Shown here piece by piece: positions 56,396 through 64,000 of a stretch of 64,000 nt of DNA (its first letter is position 1; each line of letters opens with the position of its first letter). The position numbers and the translations under genes were made by a program. Location: assembly GCA_947258975.1 (NCBI GenBank), contig CAMYKK010000017.1, forward strand, positions 16,536 to 80,535. Reading direction: 5' to 3'. This DNA comes from an uncultured Gammaproteobacteria bacterium. GTDB lineage: Bacteria; Pseudomonadota; Gammaproteobacteria; Arenicellales; JAANXG01. The notes under the pieces are model-generated. The model was not told the DNA's origin. It worked only from the letters and a program-made list of their open reading frames with translations, and made no database searches.

Positions 56396-57445
56396 TTACA
56401 GCCAGGTCATCCCCAATTCTCTTTTCAGCGATTTGATGACGCGCCAATCGGTGTGCCGGGTGATGAACTCCTCGGGGGCGGTCTTGATCATGCCGACATC
56501 ACGCAGGCGCAGGGCGTAGAAGCGGACGGTGTCTTCGGGGTTGTACTCCCGCCAGTTACCGTAGGGAATATCCTTCAGCGCCTGGAGTACGTATTTCCTT
56601 TCCGACTCTTTCCTGATCTTGCGCCGGATGAGTTCATCGGTGGCCAGCTCCGGGTTGCGAGCGACGATATCGTTGCCCTTCAATATGGCGCGTACGGCGC
56701 GCTTGGTGGCGACGGGATTCTTCTGGATGAATTTCTGGTTGCCGGAGATCATGCAGCAGAAATACTGGGACCATGGCCGATCCACATTGGTGTCGACCAG
56801 CAGGTGACCGATGCCCTTTTCCATTAGTTCCTGCGGCTCGGGCGGGAACGACATGAATGCGTCAATCTTGCCCTCACGGAACAGACGCTGTGCTTCGGCC
56901 TTTTTTACCCACGCATAATTGATATCCGTGCGCGGATCGAGGCCGACATAGGCGACGATGGAGGAGAAGAAGATGTGCGGGCCGCCTTGCTTATAGGGTC
57001 CGGCCCAGACGGTTTTGCCTTTGAGGTCGCGGACCGAACGCACCCGCTCGCTGCCGACGAGGGCGTAGCACCCGACGTGCAGCCCCGACAGGAACTTCAC
57101 CGGCGGATCCGGTTGATCCAAAAGGTGGATCTCGCGGCCCGAGAACGACATATTGATGTCGACGGCTCCGGACCGCAAGGTGTCGGCATACTTCTTCCCG
57201 CCCGTCACCTTAATGTACTGCACATCAGTGAATCCCTCTTCGCGCAGCAGCGGTTCGGCCACATACTGGGGCGCCCAGCACGCGGTGCGGGTAATCAGCA
57301 GTCGCAGTCTGCTTGTCTCGGGGGGTGGTTCAACGGCCGCGGCAGCGATCGACGGGTGCCATCCGAGCAGCGCGGTGGTTCCCGTGCAGGCCAGCGCATT
57401 CAGAAAATCCCGGCGGCTCAGTCCGGATGAATGTCTCGGTTTCAT
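56396..57445 (-). CDS. Tat-exported NMT1/THI5-like substrate-binding protein
   Basis: 349 residues from ATG 57445, with GGGGAGAGG upstream. The N-terminus has a twin-arginine signal (SRRDFLNALACTGTTALLG) and cleavage near SIAAAAVE. The mature part is an NrtA/SsuA/THI5-type binding protein (TACWAPQYVAEPLLREEGFTD split: TACWAPQYVAEPL, then KGKTVWAGPYKQGG and NINYAWVKKAEAQRLF-type segments), binding a small organic or oxyanion ligand. No permease or ATPase is adjacent; instead the kinase-receiver-cyclase genes follow on the same strand, so a sensory role is plausible. Confidence 0.88.
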   Translation of the reverse strand: MKPRHSSGLSRRDFLNALACTGTTALLGWHPSIAAAAVEPPPETSRLRLLITRTACWAPQYVAEPLLREEGFTDVQYIKVTGGKKYADTLRSGAVDINMSFSGREIHLLDQPDPPVKFLSGLHVGCYALVGSERVRSVRDLKGKTVWAGPYKQGGPHIFFSSIVAYVGLDPRTDINYAWVKKAEAQRLFREGKIDAFMSFPPEPQELMEKGIGHLLVDTNVDRPWSQYFCCMISGNQKFIQKNPVATKRAVRAILKGNDIVARNPELATDELIRRKIRKESERKYVLQALKDIPYGNWREYNPEDTVRFYALRLRDVGMIKTAPEEFITRHTDWRVIKSLKRELGMTWL

Positions 57446-57860
57446 AGCCCTCTCCCCGTATTGGTTTGTTCGCCTTATGTAGTTGGTTGTTGTTGGCGGC
57501 GAACTGTGATTGATGACATAGCCCTTACACACCTCGCGCCACCGGCGCATTGACTTTGATCAAAAAAACGCAACGCAATCGACTGGCTCGCACGCGAAAT
57601 CGACACACCTATTGATGTCACTCCCCCCTTAATTTTTCTATCATTCTCAATTTCGTCGTCCCGCTGTGGGAACGGGTGTTCGCCTCAGGACTTTTTGGAT
57701 TCTGCAAGGCTTCAGTAAGTGCCATTCGGGTCAGACCCCGGTTTTTGAGCGGTTCCCGATCCGGATCTGGGGTCATCTTCCCGAGCTGCCGCTTGCGACG
57801 ACACTTGCCGTGCGCAACTGGTTTCTAGTATCGTTTTCAAAATAGCAGACGTTGACAACC
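57446..57860. other. Intergenic region upstream of the binding-protein gene
   Basis: About 415 bp. Contains a gggtcagacccc dyad (57729-57740) and a matching ggggtca near 57769, a repeat type seen elsewhere in the window. The promoter of the four-gene set should be here, but no clear element was assigned. Confidence 0.45.
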
Positions 57861-58283
57861 ATGGGCTGGAACCTCGCGGACGCTTTCAAACCGGTCACTG
57901 CGGCGTGCAACACCTTAGACCACGAGCGCGACTGCCTCGCCTGGCGGACCTTGCGGCAATTTGAAACCGCTTGCAGCGGCTTACCTCGCCATTCGCGCGT
58001 CAAATCATTCGAGAAGAAGGTCGCGATGATGATTCGGCCCGGACAGGCCTATCATGCGGCGTCGCTTGCCCAGCTCTACTTCGCCGACGGCGCCGGGCAG
58101 CCGATTGGCGCGACGGTTCGCCAGGTGTTGACGTCGCTCCGACTCAGTTGCGAATTCCGCAGCATCAGCAGCGACGGACATGGCGTGTTCGAGAACGGAC
58201 GCTGCCTGTGCATGCCGCCTATCGCCCTGACCCCGGTCCGCGTGGCCTTGCGGTTGATCGGCGTTGATCTGCGCAACGGCTGA
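57861..58283 (+). CDS. Hypothetical protein
   Basis: 140 residues from ATG 57861; a TTG three codons upstream is possible. High third-position GC, like the neighbouring real genes, is the main support. It has several Cys residues (DCLAW, RCLCMPP) and no membrane segment or recognised domain. No good ribosome-binding site was seen, and a family-1 repeat and a hairpin follow. Could be a remnant. Confidence 0.4.
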   Translation: MGWNLADAFKPVTAACNTLDHERDCLAWRTLRQFETACSGLPRHSRVKSFEKKVAMMIRPGQAYHAASLAQLYFADGAGQPIGATVRQVLTSLRLSCEFRSISSDGHGVFENGRCLCMPPIALTPVRVALRLIGVDLRNG

Positions 58284-58379
58284 ATGAGCACGATACGATC
58301 TCCCACAAGGCGGTTATGGGTGTCGTCACGACGGGCGGACCGATGTAGTCATTTGAGTCCATTGGTTTTAGCGCCAGCT

Positions 58380-58406
58380 TCCCGGATACTGGTGCAATAT
58401 GCGGGT
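58380..58406 (+). repeat. Family-1 repeat, copy E
   Basis: CCCGGATACTGG followed by TGCAATATGCGGGTTA, the cleanest copy, with pairing CCCG/CGGG arms. It lies just right of the hypothetical gene and left of the terminator hairpin. Confidence 0.8.
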
Positions 58407-58422
58407 TAAGTACGCGCCATTC

Positions 58423-58451
58423 GGCGCAGACCTCGATTAGAGGTCTGCGCC
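58423..58451. terminator. Perfect 12-bp hairpin below the protease remnant
   Basis: GGCGCAGACCTC and GAGGTCTGCGCC flank a 5-base loop (GATTA). It sits 20 bp past the stop of the minus-strand remnant. There is no long T-run, so Rho-independent activity is uncertain. Confidence 0.65.
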
Positions 58452-58470
58452 CGATCTTTCCATCCCTACC

Positions 58471-59343
58471 CTACTTGCCCTTGTCGTGCGCGACGGTAAC
58501 CGTTGCGCTGTCGTCGCTCGCATTGTTCGCGTCGTCAGTAGCGGTGTACACGATGGTGTAGGTGCGCCCGTCTTGTTTCTTATCACGCTCGCGACGCAGA
58601 TCGAACGACAGGTCCGGGGTGTCAATATCCGCATTCTGTATGTCGTTCACGGTGTTGCCGTCACCGACACCCTTGGCATTGTCGGGCTCGTCGCTGGTGA
58701 TGTCGGCCAGCACGAACGAGACGCCAGGACAATTGTCGGTGACGACCACGTTGGCGGTGATCGTCTCCATCTTGTGATTGGGCGGCCACAGGGTCGTCGG
58801 GTCCACACTCGCCTCGATCATCGGCGGCGTCGAATCAGTGATGAAGACATCACGCACCGCGATATCCGTGGCGCCGCAATTGTCTTCGGCATTGAAGATC
58901 ACCTGGAGCTTCGCCGGCGACCCCTCGATAGCGAACACCAGCACGCTGCCTGAGACATCCACCTGGGTAGCGCCGTTCTGGTTGATGTTGATATTGGGTG
59001 CGCCGAGCGTGTAATTCGGCGGCTGCACGGGATTGAGGTTGACCGCAACGTCTGCCGCGGCGACCCCGCATTGGTCGGTGACGGTTGCCGTGAACTGCAC
59101 CAGGAATTCGCAATTGTCGTCGACATCACCGCCGTTGATCGGATCGACGACAATATCCGGCGGGTCGTTCACGATGGTCAGGTCCTGATTGTTGACGTCG
59201 AAAAAGATGTTGTCCGCGGCCGAGACACGGATACGCCCTTGCGTCGTGAGCGCGCACGGAACCGGCATGTCGAAGGTGCCGTCATTAGGCGTATTGGCGG
59301 CGATCTGCTGCGGGAGGACGAGCCCTCTGCTGTGCGAGGACAA
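58471..59343 (-). pseudogene. C-terminal remnant of a large secreted protein (M12B-protease-like)
   Basis: 290 codons open from a TTG inside a tandem repeat. The segment after the repeat (QQIAANTPNDGTFDMPVPC, then VSAADNIFFDVNNQDLTIV) resembles the region after the catalytic domain in reprolysin-like metalloproteases. It is followed by immunoglobulin-like or HYR-type domains with paired Cys (DNCEFLVQF, DQCGVAAADV, DNCGATDIAV, DNCPGVSFVLADITSDEPDN). No signal peptide or HExxH zinc motif is present, so the N-terminal catalytic half is missing, replaced upstream by 22-bp repeats and then the carbonic anhydrase gene. Confidence 0.7.
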
Positions 59344-59390
59344 GCCCTCTGCTGTGCGAGGACGAGCCCTCTGCTGTGCGAGGACAAGCC
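59314..59390. repeat. 22-bp tandem repeat, about three units
   Basis: Repeats of a unit containing CCTCTGCTGTGCGAGG plus ACAAG or ACGAG. It lies exactly at the truncation point of the protease remnant. The same unit (with GCGC for GTGC) forms the array at 63904-64000. Confidence 0.85.
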
Positions 59391-59452
59391 CCGCGATGAC
59401 CGTCAGCGAAACTCAAGCCCCGGGGGGTCGTGTGGCAACAATGCCTAGGTTG

Positions 59453-60031
59453 TTAACGGGCTTTGCCTGCAGTGGTGGCTTGCGGAACTTCGACCAACTC
59501 CCCGCTCCGGCAATCATAGATGTAGCCATAAATTGGAATATCCGCGGGCACCATGGAGTTGCTCCTGATGCGTTCTACATCCTCCACCACGCTCTTGGCA
59601 TTGTCGCTGATCGTCAACCAATTGATGTATTTGCCATCCGCAGTGCCGCCCCCGGCGTTGCTGTCGTGCCATCCCGTCTCGTCAACGTTTGCGGTTTTAA
59701 GGCTGCCGGATAGTAGATCGCCCATGATCTCCGAGGTGAACGTTTCCATTCCGCAATCGGTGTGGTGAATGACAAACCATTCCCTGGTTCCCAGCAATTT
59801 GTAGGAAATGACCAACGAGCGAATGGCGTCATCACTTGCCCTACCCCCTGCATTACGAATCACGTGGGCATCCCCTTCGGCAAGCCCGGCATATCTTGCA
59901 GGATCTAACCGTGCATCCATGCACGTAAGTATGGCGAACTGCCTGGCGGGAGGCATCGGTAAATCACCCTTATCAAAATTTGCAACGTAATCAGCATTTG
60001 CTGTCATCACTTCTTCGACTACTTTACTCAT
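59453..60031 (-). CDS. Beta-class carbonic anhydrase
   Basis: Interconverts CO2 and bicarbonate with a Cys2His zinc site. 192 residues from ATG 60031, seven bases after AGGAG; a start eight codons upstream would lie too close to that site. Ligands are in [11 protein letters not shown] (CxDxR), and [25 protein letters not shown] is typical of the short bacterial type II beta-CAs. The gene follows the protease remnant on the same strand. Confidence 0.93.
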   Translation of the reverse strand: MSKVVEEVMTANADYVANFDKGDLPMPPARQFAILTCMDARLDPARYAGLAEGDAHVIRNAGGRASDDAIRSLVISYKLLGTREWFVIHHTDCGMETFTSEIMGDLLSGSLKTANVDETGWHDSNAGGGTADGKYINWLTISDNAKSVVEDVERIRSNSMVPADIPIYGYIYDCRSGELVEVPQATTAGKAR

Positions 60032-60117
60032 CTTCATTCTCCTCTGGTGCACCACCTTTTTAATTCAGAAAGACTTCCGTTGCGTTTATTCCCGGAAATC
60101 TAACCATAGCGGTGATG

Positions 60118-60471
60118 CTATTTTGTATGGAACTGCTCTGTTTGCCATGGCCATCGCCCTTCGGCCTCAAGGTGTAGTGTCACGCTGAGAAAAGAGCGGA
60201 TCAATATGATCAACCCGAGGATGGCGACGTTCTCTAATGTGTCCGCGACAACGACAGTGCGGATGATATCCCCGGCGATCAGGAACTCTAGTCCTAATAT
60301 GATGGATCGCCCTAACTGTTGCCGGTAAGTGCGATAGGCGCTTCCTTCAGGCAACTGTCGAAACGTGCGAACGAAAACGACAGAGCAAATACATGAGCCC
60401 ACAACGATTACGAGTACGCCCACTGCCTCAATAGCGTACCCGGCGAGAGAGATGATTTCGGTGAATTGCAT
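60118..60471 (-). CDS. DUF1622 family membrane protein
   Basis: 117 residues with three hydrophobic segments (AIEAVGVLVIVVGSCICSV, the GLEFLIAGDIIRTVVV region and VAILGLIILIRSFLSVTL). The pattern RQQLGRSIILGLEFLIAGDI is characteristic of DUF1622. Function unknown. Lies 87 bp upstream of the carbonic anhydrase on the same strand; the ribosome-binding site is weak. Confidence 0.85.
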   Translation of the reverse strand: MQFTEIISLAGYAIEAVGVLVIVVGSCICSVVFVRTFRQLPEGSAYRTYRQQLGRSIILGLEFLIAGDIIRTVVVADTLENVAILGLIILIRSFLSVTLHLEAEGRWPWQTEQFHTK

Positions 60472-60838
60472 GGTTTTGTTGATCCCGGGATATTGATTAT
60501 GAAGTCGCCCAATTACTTAGTCTATGGGCCGCGCCTGAACGCGACTGCATCTGTGGCCATATTATTACTGTTGATTAACCCATTTGGGAGCGGCTTGCTC
60601 CCCCTACTGCGCTTGTGCTGCGCGTAGTCGCAGTGCGAGGACAAGCGTCGCGGTCATCGTGACGACATGTCGCCCCACAGCTGTTATGTCATGCCGAACG
60701 AAGTGAAGAATCTCGCGCCGTGGGATGGCCGTGACTGTGTTGCAGACGGTAAGCGCCTTCCGCGCGGTGCGCCTGGGGATGACAACGAGAATCGAGCGGG
60801 GACAGACTCCGAACCGAACGGTGGGACAGGCGAATTGA
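60472..60838. other. Intergenic region with repeat fragments
   Basis: Contains a GGGAGCGGCTTG arm, family-2 fragments (CTACTGCGC and CAGTGCGAGGACAAG near 60605-60645) and a longer dispersed element reading from TCATGCCGAACGAAGTGAAG (60689) to GGGATGACA (60776-60784), a repeat type common in many bacteria. No gene recognised. Confidence 0.55.
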
Positions 60839-61051
60839 TTATGTGGCGACGTCGATAAACTCAACAGTAACGGAGGAATCAGGCACCGGAAGTCCATCTT
60901 CCTTGAGCGCCTCGATGTGAAATTCGACGGCCTCTTGGATCAATTTAATGACCTCTTCTCTCGTCTCTCCCGCGGCAACACAGCCCGGAAGGTCAGGAAC
61001 GTAAGCCCCGAAGCTGCTCTCCCCTCGTTCGATAACAACGGCGTAACGCAT
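60839..61051 (-). CDS. HicB-family antitoxin-like protein (orphan)
   Basis: 70 residues from ATG 61051 with GGGAGG upstream. The whole protein is the HicB partial-RNase-H fold: MRYAVVIERGESSFGAYVPD, LPGCVAAGETREEVIKLIQEA, HIEALKEDGLPVPD. There is no C-terminal DNA-binding domain. HicA, the mRNA-cleaving partner usually beside it, was not found on either side. Confidence 0.82.
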   Translation of the reverse strand: MRYAVVIERGESSFGAYVPDLPGCVAAGETREEVIKLIQEAVEFHIEALKEDGLPVPDSSVTVEFIDVAT

Positions 61052-61125
61052 ACCCCACCTCCCGTAGAAGAAATTATTCTTTGGCTTGGTTTTTTTGTGT
61101 TGTAATCCCATTCCTGTCCCAGTCT

Positions 61126-62304
61126 TTACTTTTCATGAATTGCCGTGGCGCTTTCGAGTGCCCACGCCCGGTCCTTATCCCCATGGCAGGTCATGCACGC
61201 ATAGTTGACGGTTAGGTAGGCCCGTCTGTCCACATCCCTGCGTACGTGCTTTTTGTCGCCGGTGAACATTTTCCATTTCGGGTCCGTCGCGATGCCGAAG
61301 ATATGCCCGCGCATGTCGCCCTCGGGTACTTCGTTCCCGGAGAATTTGTGGGTCACCGACACCGCTGATTTCACCACCCGTGGCATGTGGCAGGTGATGC
61401 AGTCCATCTGCGCCATGGTGGGGACCATGACTTTTTGTTTGGCGTGGCACACCAAACAAGTTTTCTTTATCCCTTTGAACCCGCGTTTTTTGTATTTGAC
61501 GCTGCGGTGTGGGTCGTGGCATGCGGTGCACCGAAGATAGCGATGGGGCGAGACCAACAAATCCTCGTACTGATCCTGGTGTGTGATCAAACCGTCTAAT
61601 GCATCGATGCGCGTGACATCACCACGCCGGTGGCAGTCGCCGCAACGCTCCTCGACGGTGAGTCTGACCAGGGTGGGGTTCTTGATGTGACCGCCGCCCG
61701 GTCCATGGCAAGCCTCGCAGGTTACGCCCGGCGCCGCCCAGGTTCCGTAGATACCGGGCAGGCCATCCTGATGGAGGCCGTCCGCACCGGTCGCCACCCA
61801 TCCGGTCGTGTGGCAGGCGCCGCAGGTATAGGGCACGCGAGGCGCCTCTTCGTCACGGTAGCTGCTCCAACCTGCTTCTGTTCCCAGGCGCGGATTCGCG
61901 AGGATGTATTGGCGATTCTTTTTGCCGGTGAGGACATATCCTTGCTTATCCATAAACATAGCTTTCCAAGCAAAGCCGCCGATGACATAAGATATGTCAT
62001 CCCAGCTCATATCTGCCGGCGGTGACGGTACGCCAAACGATGTACCGTTTGGATATGATGGCGGTCCGCCGGCTATCTTCTGTAATTTGTATGGATGACC
62101 GGTCTTGCGGTATGTCAAGTAGATTTTTGCGTGGCACGACTTGCATTGAGTGTCGCCCACATACTCTTCCTGGGCGCGCTCGCCTTGTTCCGCGCCGTAG
62201 ACGGGTGTGACCAGACCCAGCAGAGCAAGAGCCCAAAGCATCGGCAGCGTCGGTACGAGCTTATCTGGCAAATGGTTTCCCAACACGCGATCCGAAATCC
62301 GCAA
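61126..62304 (-). CDS. Octaheme c-type cytochrome
   Basis: Up to 392 residues. Eight CXXCH haem-attachment motifs appear in order: CKSCH, CGACH, CEACH, CGDCH, CTACH, CLVCH, CITCH and CMTCH. A signal peptide covers MLWALALLGLVTPVYGA, so it is periplasmic. The true start may be the GTG near 62286 rather than the TTG at 62304. It could pass electrons to or from a membrane complex. It does not show the CXXCK of NrfA-type nitrite reductases, and its partner is not in the window. Confidence 0.9.
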   Translation of the reverse strand: MRISDRVLGNHLPDKLVPTLPMLWALALLGLVTPVYGAEQGERAQEEYVGDTQCKSCHAKIYLTYRKTGHPYKLQKIAGGPPSYPNGTSFGVPSPPADMSWDDISYVIGGFAWKAMFMDKQGYVLTGKKNRQYILANPRLGTEAGWSSYRDEEAPRVPYTCGACHTTGWVATGADGLHQDGLPGIYGTWAAPGVTCEACHGPGGGHIKNPTLVRLTVEERCGDCHRRGDVTRIDALDGLITHQDQYEDLLVSPHRYLRCTACHDPHRSVKYKKRGFKGIKKTCLVCHAKQKVMVPTMAQMDCITCHMPRVVKSAVSVTHKFSGNEVPEGDMRGHIFGIATDPKWKMFTGDKKHVRRDVDRRAYLTVNYACMTCHGDKDRAWALESATAIHEK

Positions 62305-62520
62305 GAAATTGATTACCTACTATTAAAGTAGCACATCAACCGACCAGTGCTGTTGCCCCCATCCAGGATTACGGGTCAGAGGACAACTGACGCTAATATT
62401 TGAAGAATTTGTTCTCTAGATCCGGTTTTTGAAATGGGGGCGGCTTTCTTCTCTGCTGTCCCGGCACAGTAGAAAAGTGAGTGAGAATGTCGCTCGCACA
62501 TCCGTGTGCGAAATACGATG

Positions 62521-62763
62521 TTATCCAACAATACGTAACGCGAGATACGGGACAATGTTAAACAGAAAGATACATATCTTGAAGAACGCCATTCCTGCGT
62601 AATGAATTGCATCGAATCTCTCTACCGATAACTTTAACCATTTCCCGTGCACTCGATAAACAAAATCGTGGGCCAGCGTCAGCCATAACAGCCAAAATAG
62701 CAACAACCCCAGGTTGATTACTGCGCACCACGCCAGAACATCACGAATTATCACGACTGTCAT
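62521..62763 (-). CDS. DUF6868-type small membrane protein
   Basis: 80 residues with two hydrophobic segments (VLAWCAVINLGLLLFWLLW and MAFFKICIFLFNIVPYLAL) around a polar core YRVHGKWLKLSVERFDAIHY. The strong ribosome-binding site AGGAGG lies before the ATG. The family assignment is from memory of DUF6868. Function unknown. Confidence 0.8.
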   Translation of the reverse strand: MTVVIIRDVLAWCAVINLGLLLFWLLWLTLAHDFVYRVHGKWLKLSVERFDAIHYAGMAFFKICIFLFNIVPYLALRIVG

Positions 62764-63110
62764 TTCGCATCCTCCTCGTTAGCATATTACGCTTCGCATC
62801 ACTGGCCGTAAAAAGCAGGGCGAGAAACTGGGGGCGCATTCTTGCAAGGCGAGTGAATGCGATTGATGCGCCATTGGCAAACCCCTTTCTACCTGCAGGA
62901 TTCTCAGGTCGGACCGGCATAGTCAACTGAATGCGAAGATTTTCACTGCATAACCAGGTCTTTTTCTACTCTTAGAAGTCGCTTTCAAGGTATAAAAAGC
63001 GGTTTTTAAGTGTGGGCGATCTGCACAATCAACGAATCCTATTGCCGCGCGCATTCCAATGAGTTGTGACGGTCCGACCCGTTATTTGTAGTTATTGAGA
63101 TAGCCTGTTT
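62764..63110. other. Intergenic region between the DUF6868 and DUF488 genes
   Basis: About 350 bp with no gene, tRNA or clear repeat seen. It should contain the DUF6868 promoter. Confidence 0.5.
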
Positions 63111-63464
63111 TCACGGCTCTGTTGTAATGAGGTACTCCATTAGCGCGACAGCGTTGTTGCGGTCAATATCAGAGGCGCCGAACAGCAGCGTCACACGCTT
63201 TGTCTTGGACAGCGCGCGAATGGGCGCAAGTAACTCTTCTTTTTCCTTGAGTTCGGCAAAGTATCGCCGCTTGAATTCTTTCCACCTCGCCCGATCGTGC
63301 GCGAACCACTTACGTAACTCGTTTGACGGAGCGCACGGGCGCAGCCATTGATCGATGACGGCATCCTCCTTTGTCAGCCCGCGGGGCCACAGGCGGTCGA
63401 CCAGAATGCGCAGACCGTCTTCGTCATAAGGAGAGGCGTACACGCGCTTAACCTGGAACGGCAT
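63111..63464 (-). CDS. DUF488 family protein
   Basis: 117 residues from ATG 63464, preceded by GTGAGG. DUF488 hallmarks are VKRVYASPYDEDGLRILVDR, LWPRGLTKEDAVIDQWL and the conserved LRKWFAHDRARWKEF. Typical small cytoplasmic protein of unknown function, often near stress genes. Nearest neighbour is the hypothetical gene 38 bp upstream on the same strand. Confidence 0.88.
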   Translation of the reverse strand: MPFQVKRVYASPYDEDGLRILVDRLWPRGLTKEDAVIDQWLRPCAPSNELRKWFAHDRARWKEFKRRYFAELKEKEELLAPIRALSKTKRVTLLFGASDIDRNNAVALMEYLITTEP

Positions 63465-63502
63465 CACAGACCTCACGTTTTTCCAGTGCGCAACATCAGG
63501 AT

Positions 63503-63811
63503 TCAGCCGCGACGTTCGGGAAAAAGTGTTGACCAGGAATCTTCGGAGCCAACGAGCAGACTGAGACCGTCTGGTGCCGGTCTATTGCAGGGCTCTGCCT
63601 CGACAGCCCTTGCCACTACATCCGCGGCGGGCGAGAAGTAGGCCTTGACCTCGCAATGGAGGCGTCCCTCTGACTCATGCCGAATAAATACGGCCGTTTC
63701 TGTGCCGCTGTCGGCCACTCCATACGCTGCTAAAAAACGCTCGTGAATTTGGTCCAGTACGGCACCGGCCAACATCGCGTCACCGAGGTTTTTTGTGAAC
63801 CAGACACTCAT
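63503..63811 (-). CDS. Hypothetical protein
   Basis: 102 residues, not recognised. An N-terminal helix-rich part (FTKNLGDAMLAGAVLDQIHERFLAAYG, broken here by key residues) leads to a beta-rich middle (ETAVFIRHESEGRLHCEVKAYF) and a C-terminal DSWSTLFPE. A moderate GGGGACAG lies before the ATG. Same strand as DUF488, 38 bp upstream of it, so possibly cotranscribed. Confidence 0.6.
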   Translation of the reverse strand: MSVWFTKNLGDAMLAGAVLDQIHERFLAAYGVADSGTETAVFIRHESEGRLHCEVKAYFSPAADVVARAVEAEPCNRPAPDGLSLLVGSEDSWSTLFPERRG

Positions 63812-63903
63812 CTGTCCCCATTCTTATACTGTTAACCCAATACGGTAAGGCATTGATCTTACGCGTTTCTGTCCCAGCTTAGTATATGGGCTCCGGTCCC
63901 CAG

Positions 63904-64000
63904 CCCTCTGCTGCGCGAGGACAAGCCCTCTGCTGCGCGAGGACAAGCCCTCTGCTGCGCGAGGACAAGCCCTCTGCTGCGCGAGGACAAGCCCTCTGCT
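63904..64000. repeat. 22-bp tandem repeat reaching the right edge
   Basis: More than four perfect or near-perfect copies of a 22-bp unit containing CCTCTGCTGCGCGAGG and ACAAG, running off the window. Each unit can form a small CCTC/GAGG hairpin. There are no spacers between units, so this is not a CRISPR array. Confidence 0.9.

Noticed and set aside
63904..64000. CRISPR-like regular repeats
   Set aside because: Units are directly abutting 22-mers with no spacers, and no cas gene is present.
1..64000. tRNA or rRNA genes in intergenic gaps
   Set aside because: No T-loop-like or acceptor-stem patterns were recognised in the gaps by eye; small RNA genes could still be missed.

Overview
The window reads as chromosomal DNA of a GC-rich gammaproteobacterium, most like the Chromatiales/Ectothiorhodospiraceae group. 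The evidence is the gene content: class III PHA synthase (phaE-phaC), sigma-54/NtrC control of glnA, two-subunit GlyQS, GmhB/PlsC, RsmA/PdxA, GTP-dependent PckG, and a pyruvoyl-type polyamine operon. The lineage is inference; no rRNA or tRNA gene was found. Housekeeping genes fill about 1-50 kb. Accessory genes and dense short repeats fill about 50-64 kb.

Layout. 0-6 kb (minus): methyl cycle, metK-ahcY-metF-metH, with metH running off the left edge. 6-8 kb (plus): frameshifted ttcA and a membrane-anchored metallophosphoesterase. 8-12.5 kb (minus): a TusA-like gene lacking the active Cys, then glnA-glnL-glnG behind a clear sigma-54 promoter and upstream NtrC sites. 13-18 kb (plus): glyQ-glyS-MazG-like-gmhB-plsC. 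18-22.5 kb: pdxA-rsmA (minus) and the FetAB exporter (plus). 22.7-28.3 kb: signalling block with a GGDEF/EAL protein, a REC-LuxR regulator and a hybrid PAS kinase. 28.3-33.4 kb: polyhydroxybutyrate locus, phbA-phbB-phaR (minus) divergent from phaE-phaC (plus), ending in a candidate small RNA with its own promoter, a TGC-rich operator and a terminator. 33.9-40.5 kb (minus): speD-pdaD-speE, a SPOR protein, argS, priA. 40.5-48.6 kb: DnaA-box cluster, fructosamine kinase, a MoaD-like gene without the GG tail, a methyltransferase, an AttH-like lipoprotein/ABC operon, an EEP hydrolase. 48.6-57.4 kb: pckG, a saccharopine-dehydrogenase-family gene flanked by inverted repeat arrays, Fic, and a four-gene set (Tat-exported binding protein, histidine kinase, receiver, receiver-adenylate cyclase). 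57.8-64 kb: small and stress-type genes (M12B protease remnant, beta-carbonic anhydrase, DUF1622, HicB, octaheme cytochrome, DUF6868, DUF488) among tandem repeats.

Two dispersed repeat families stand out. Family 1 has the core TGGTGCAATATGCGGG; several copies lie at gene 3' ends and supply stop codons. Family 2 has a small hairpin, CCCC-TGCTGCGC-GGGG or CCTC-TGCTGCGC-GAGG, and occurs singly, in inverted pairs and as 22-bp and 45-bp tandem arrays. No REP-associated transposase is in the window.

The strongest candidates for something undescribed are the small RNA beside phaR, the binding-protein/kinase/cyclase set, and the Cys-less TusA-like gene next to the nitrogen regulon.
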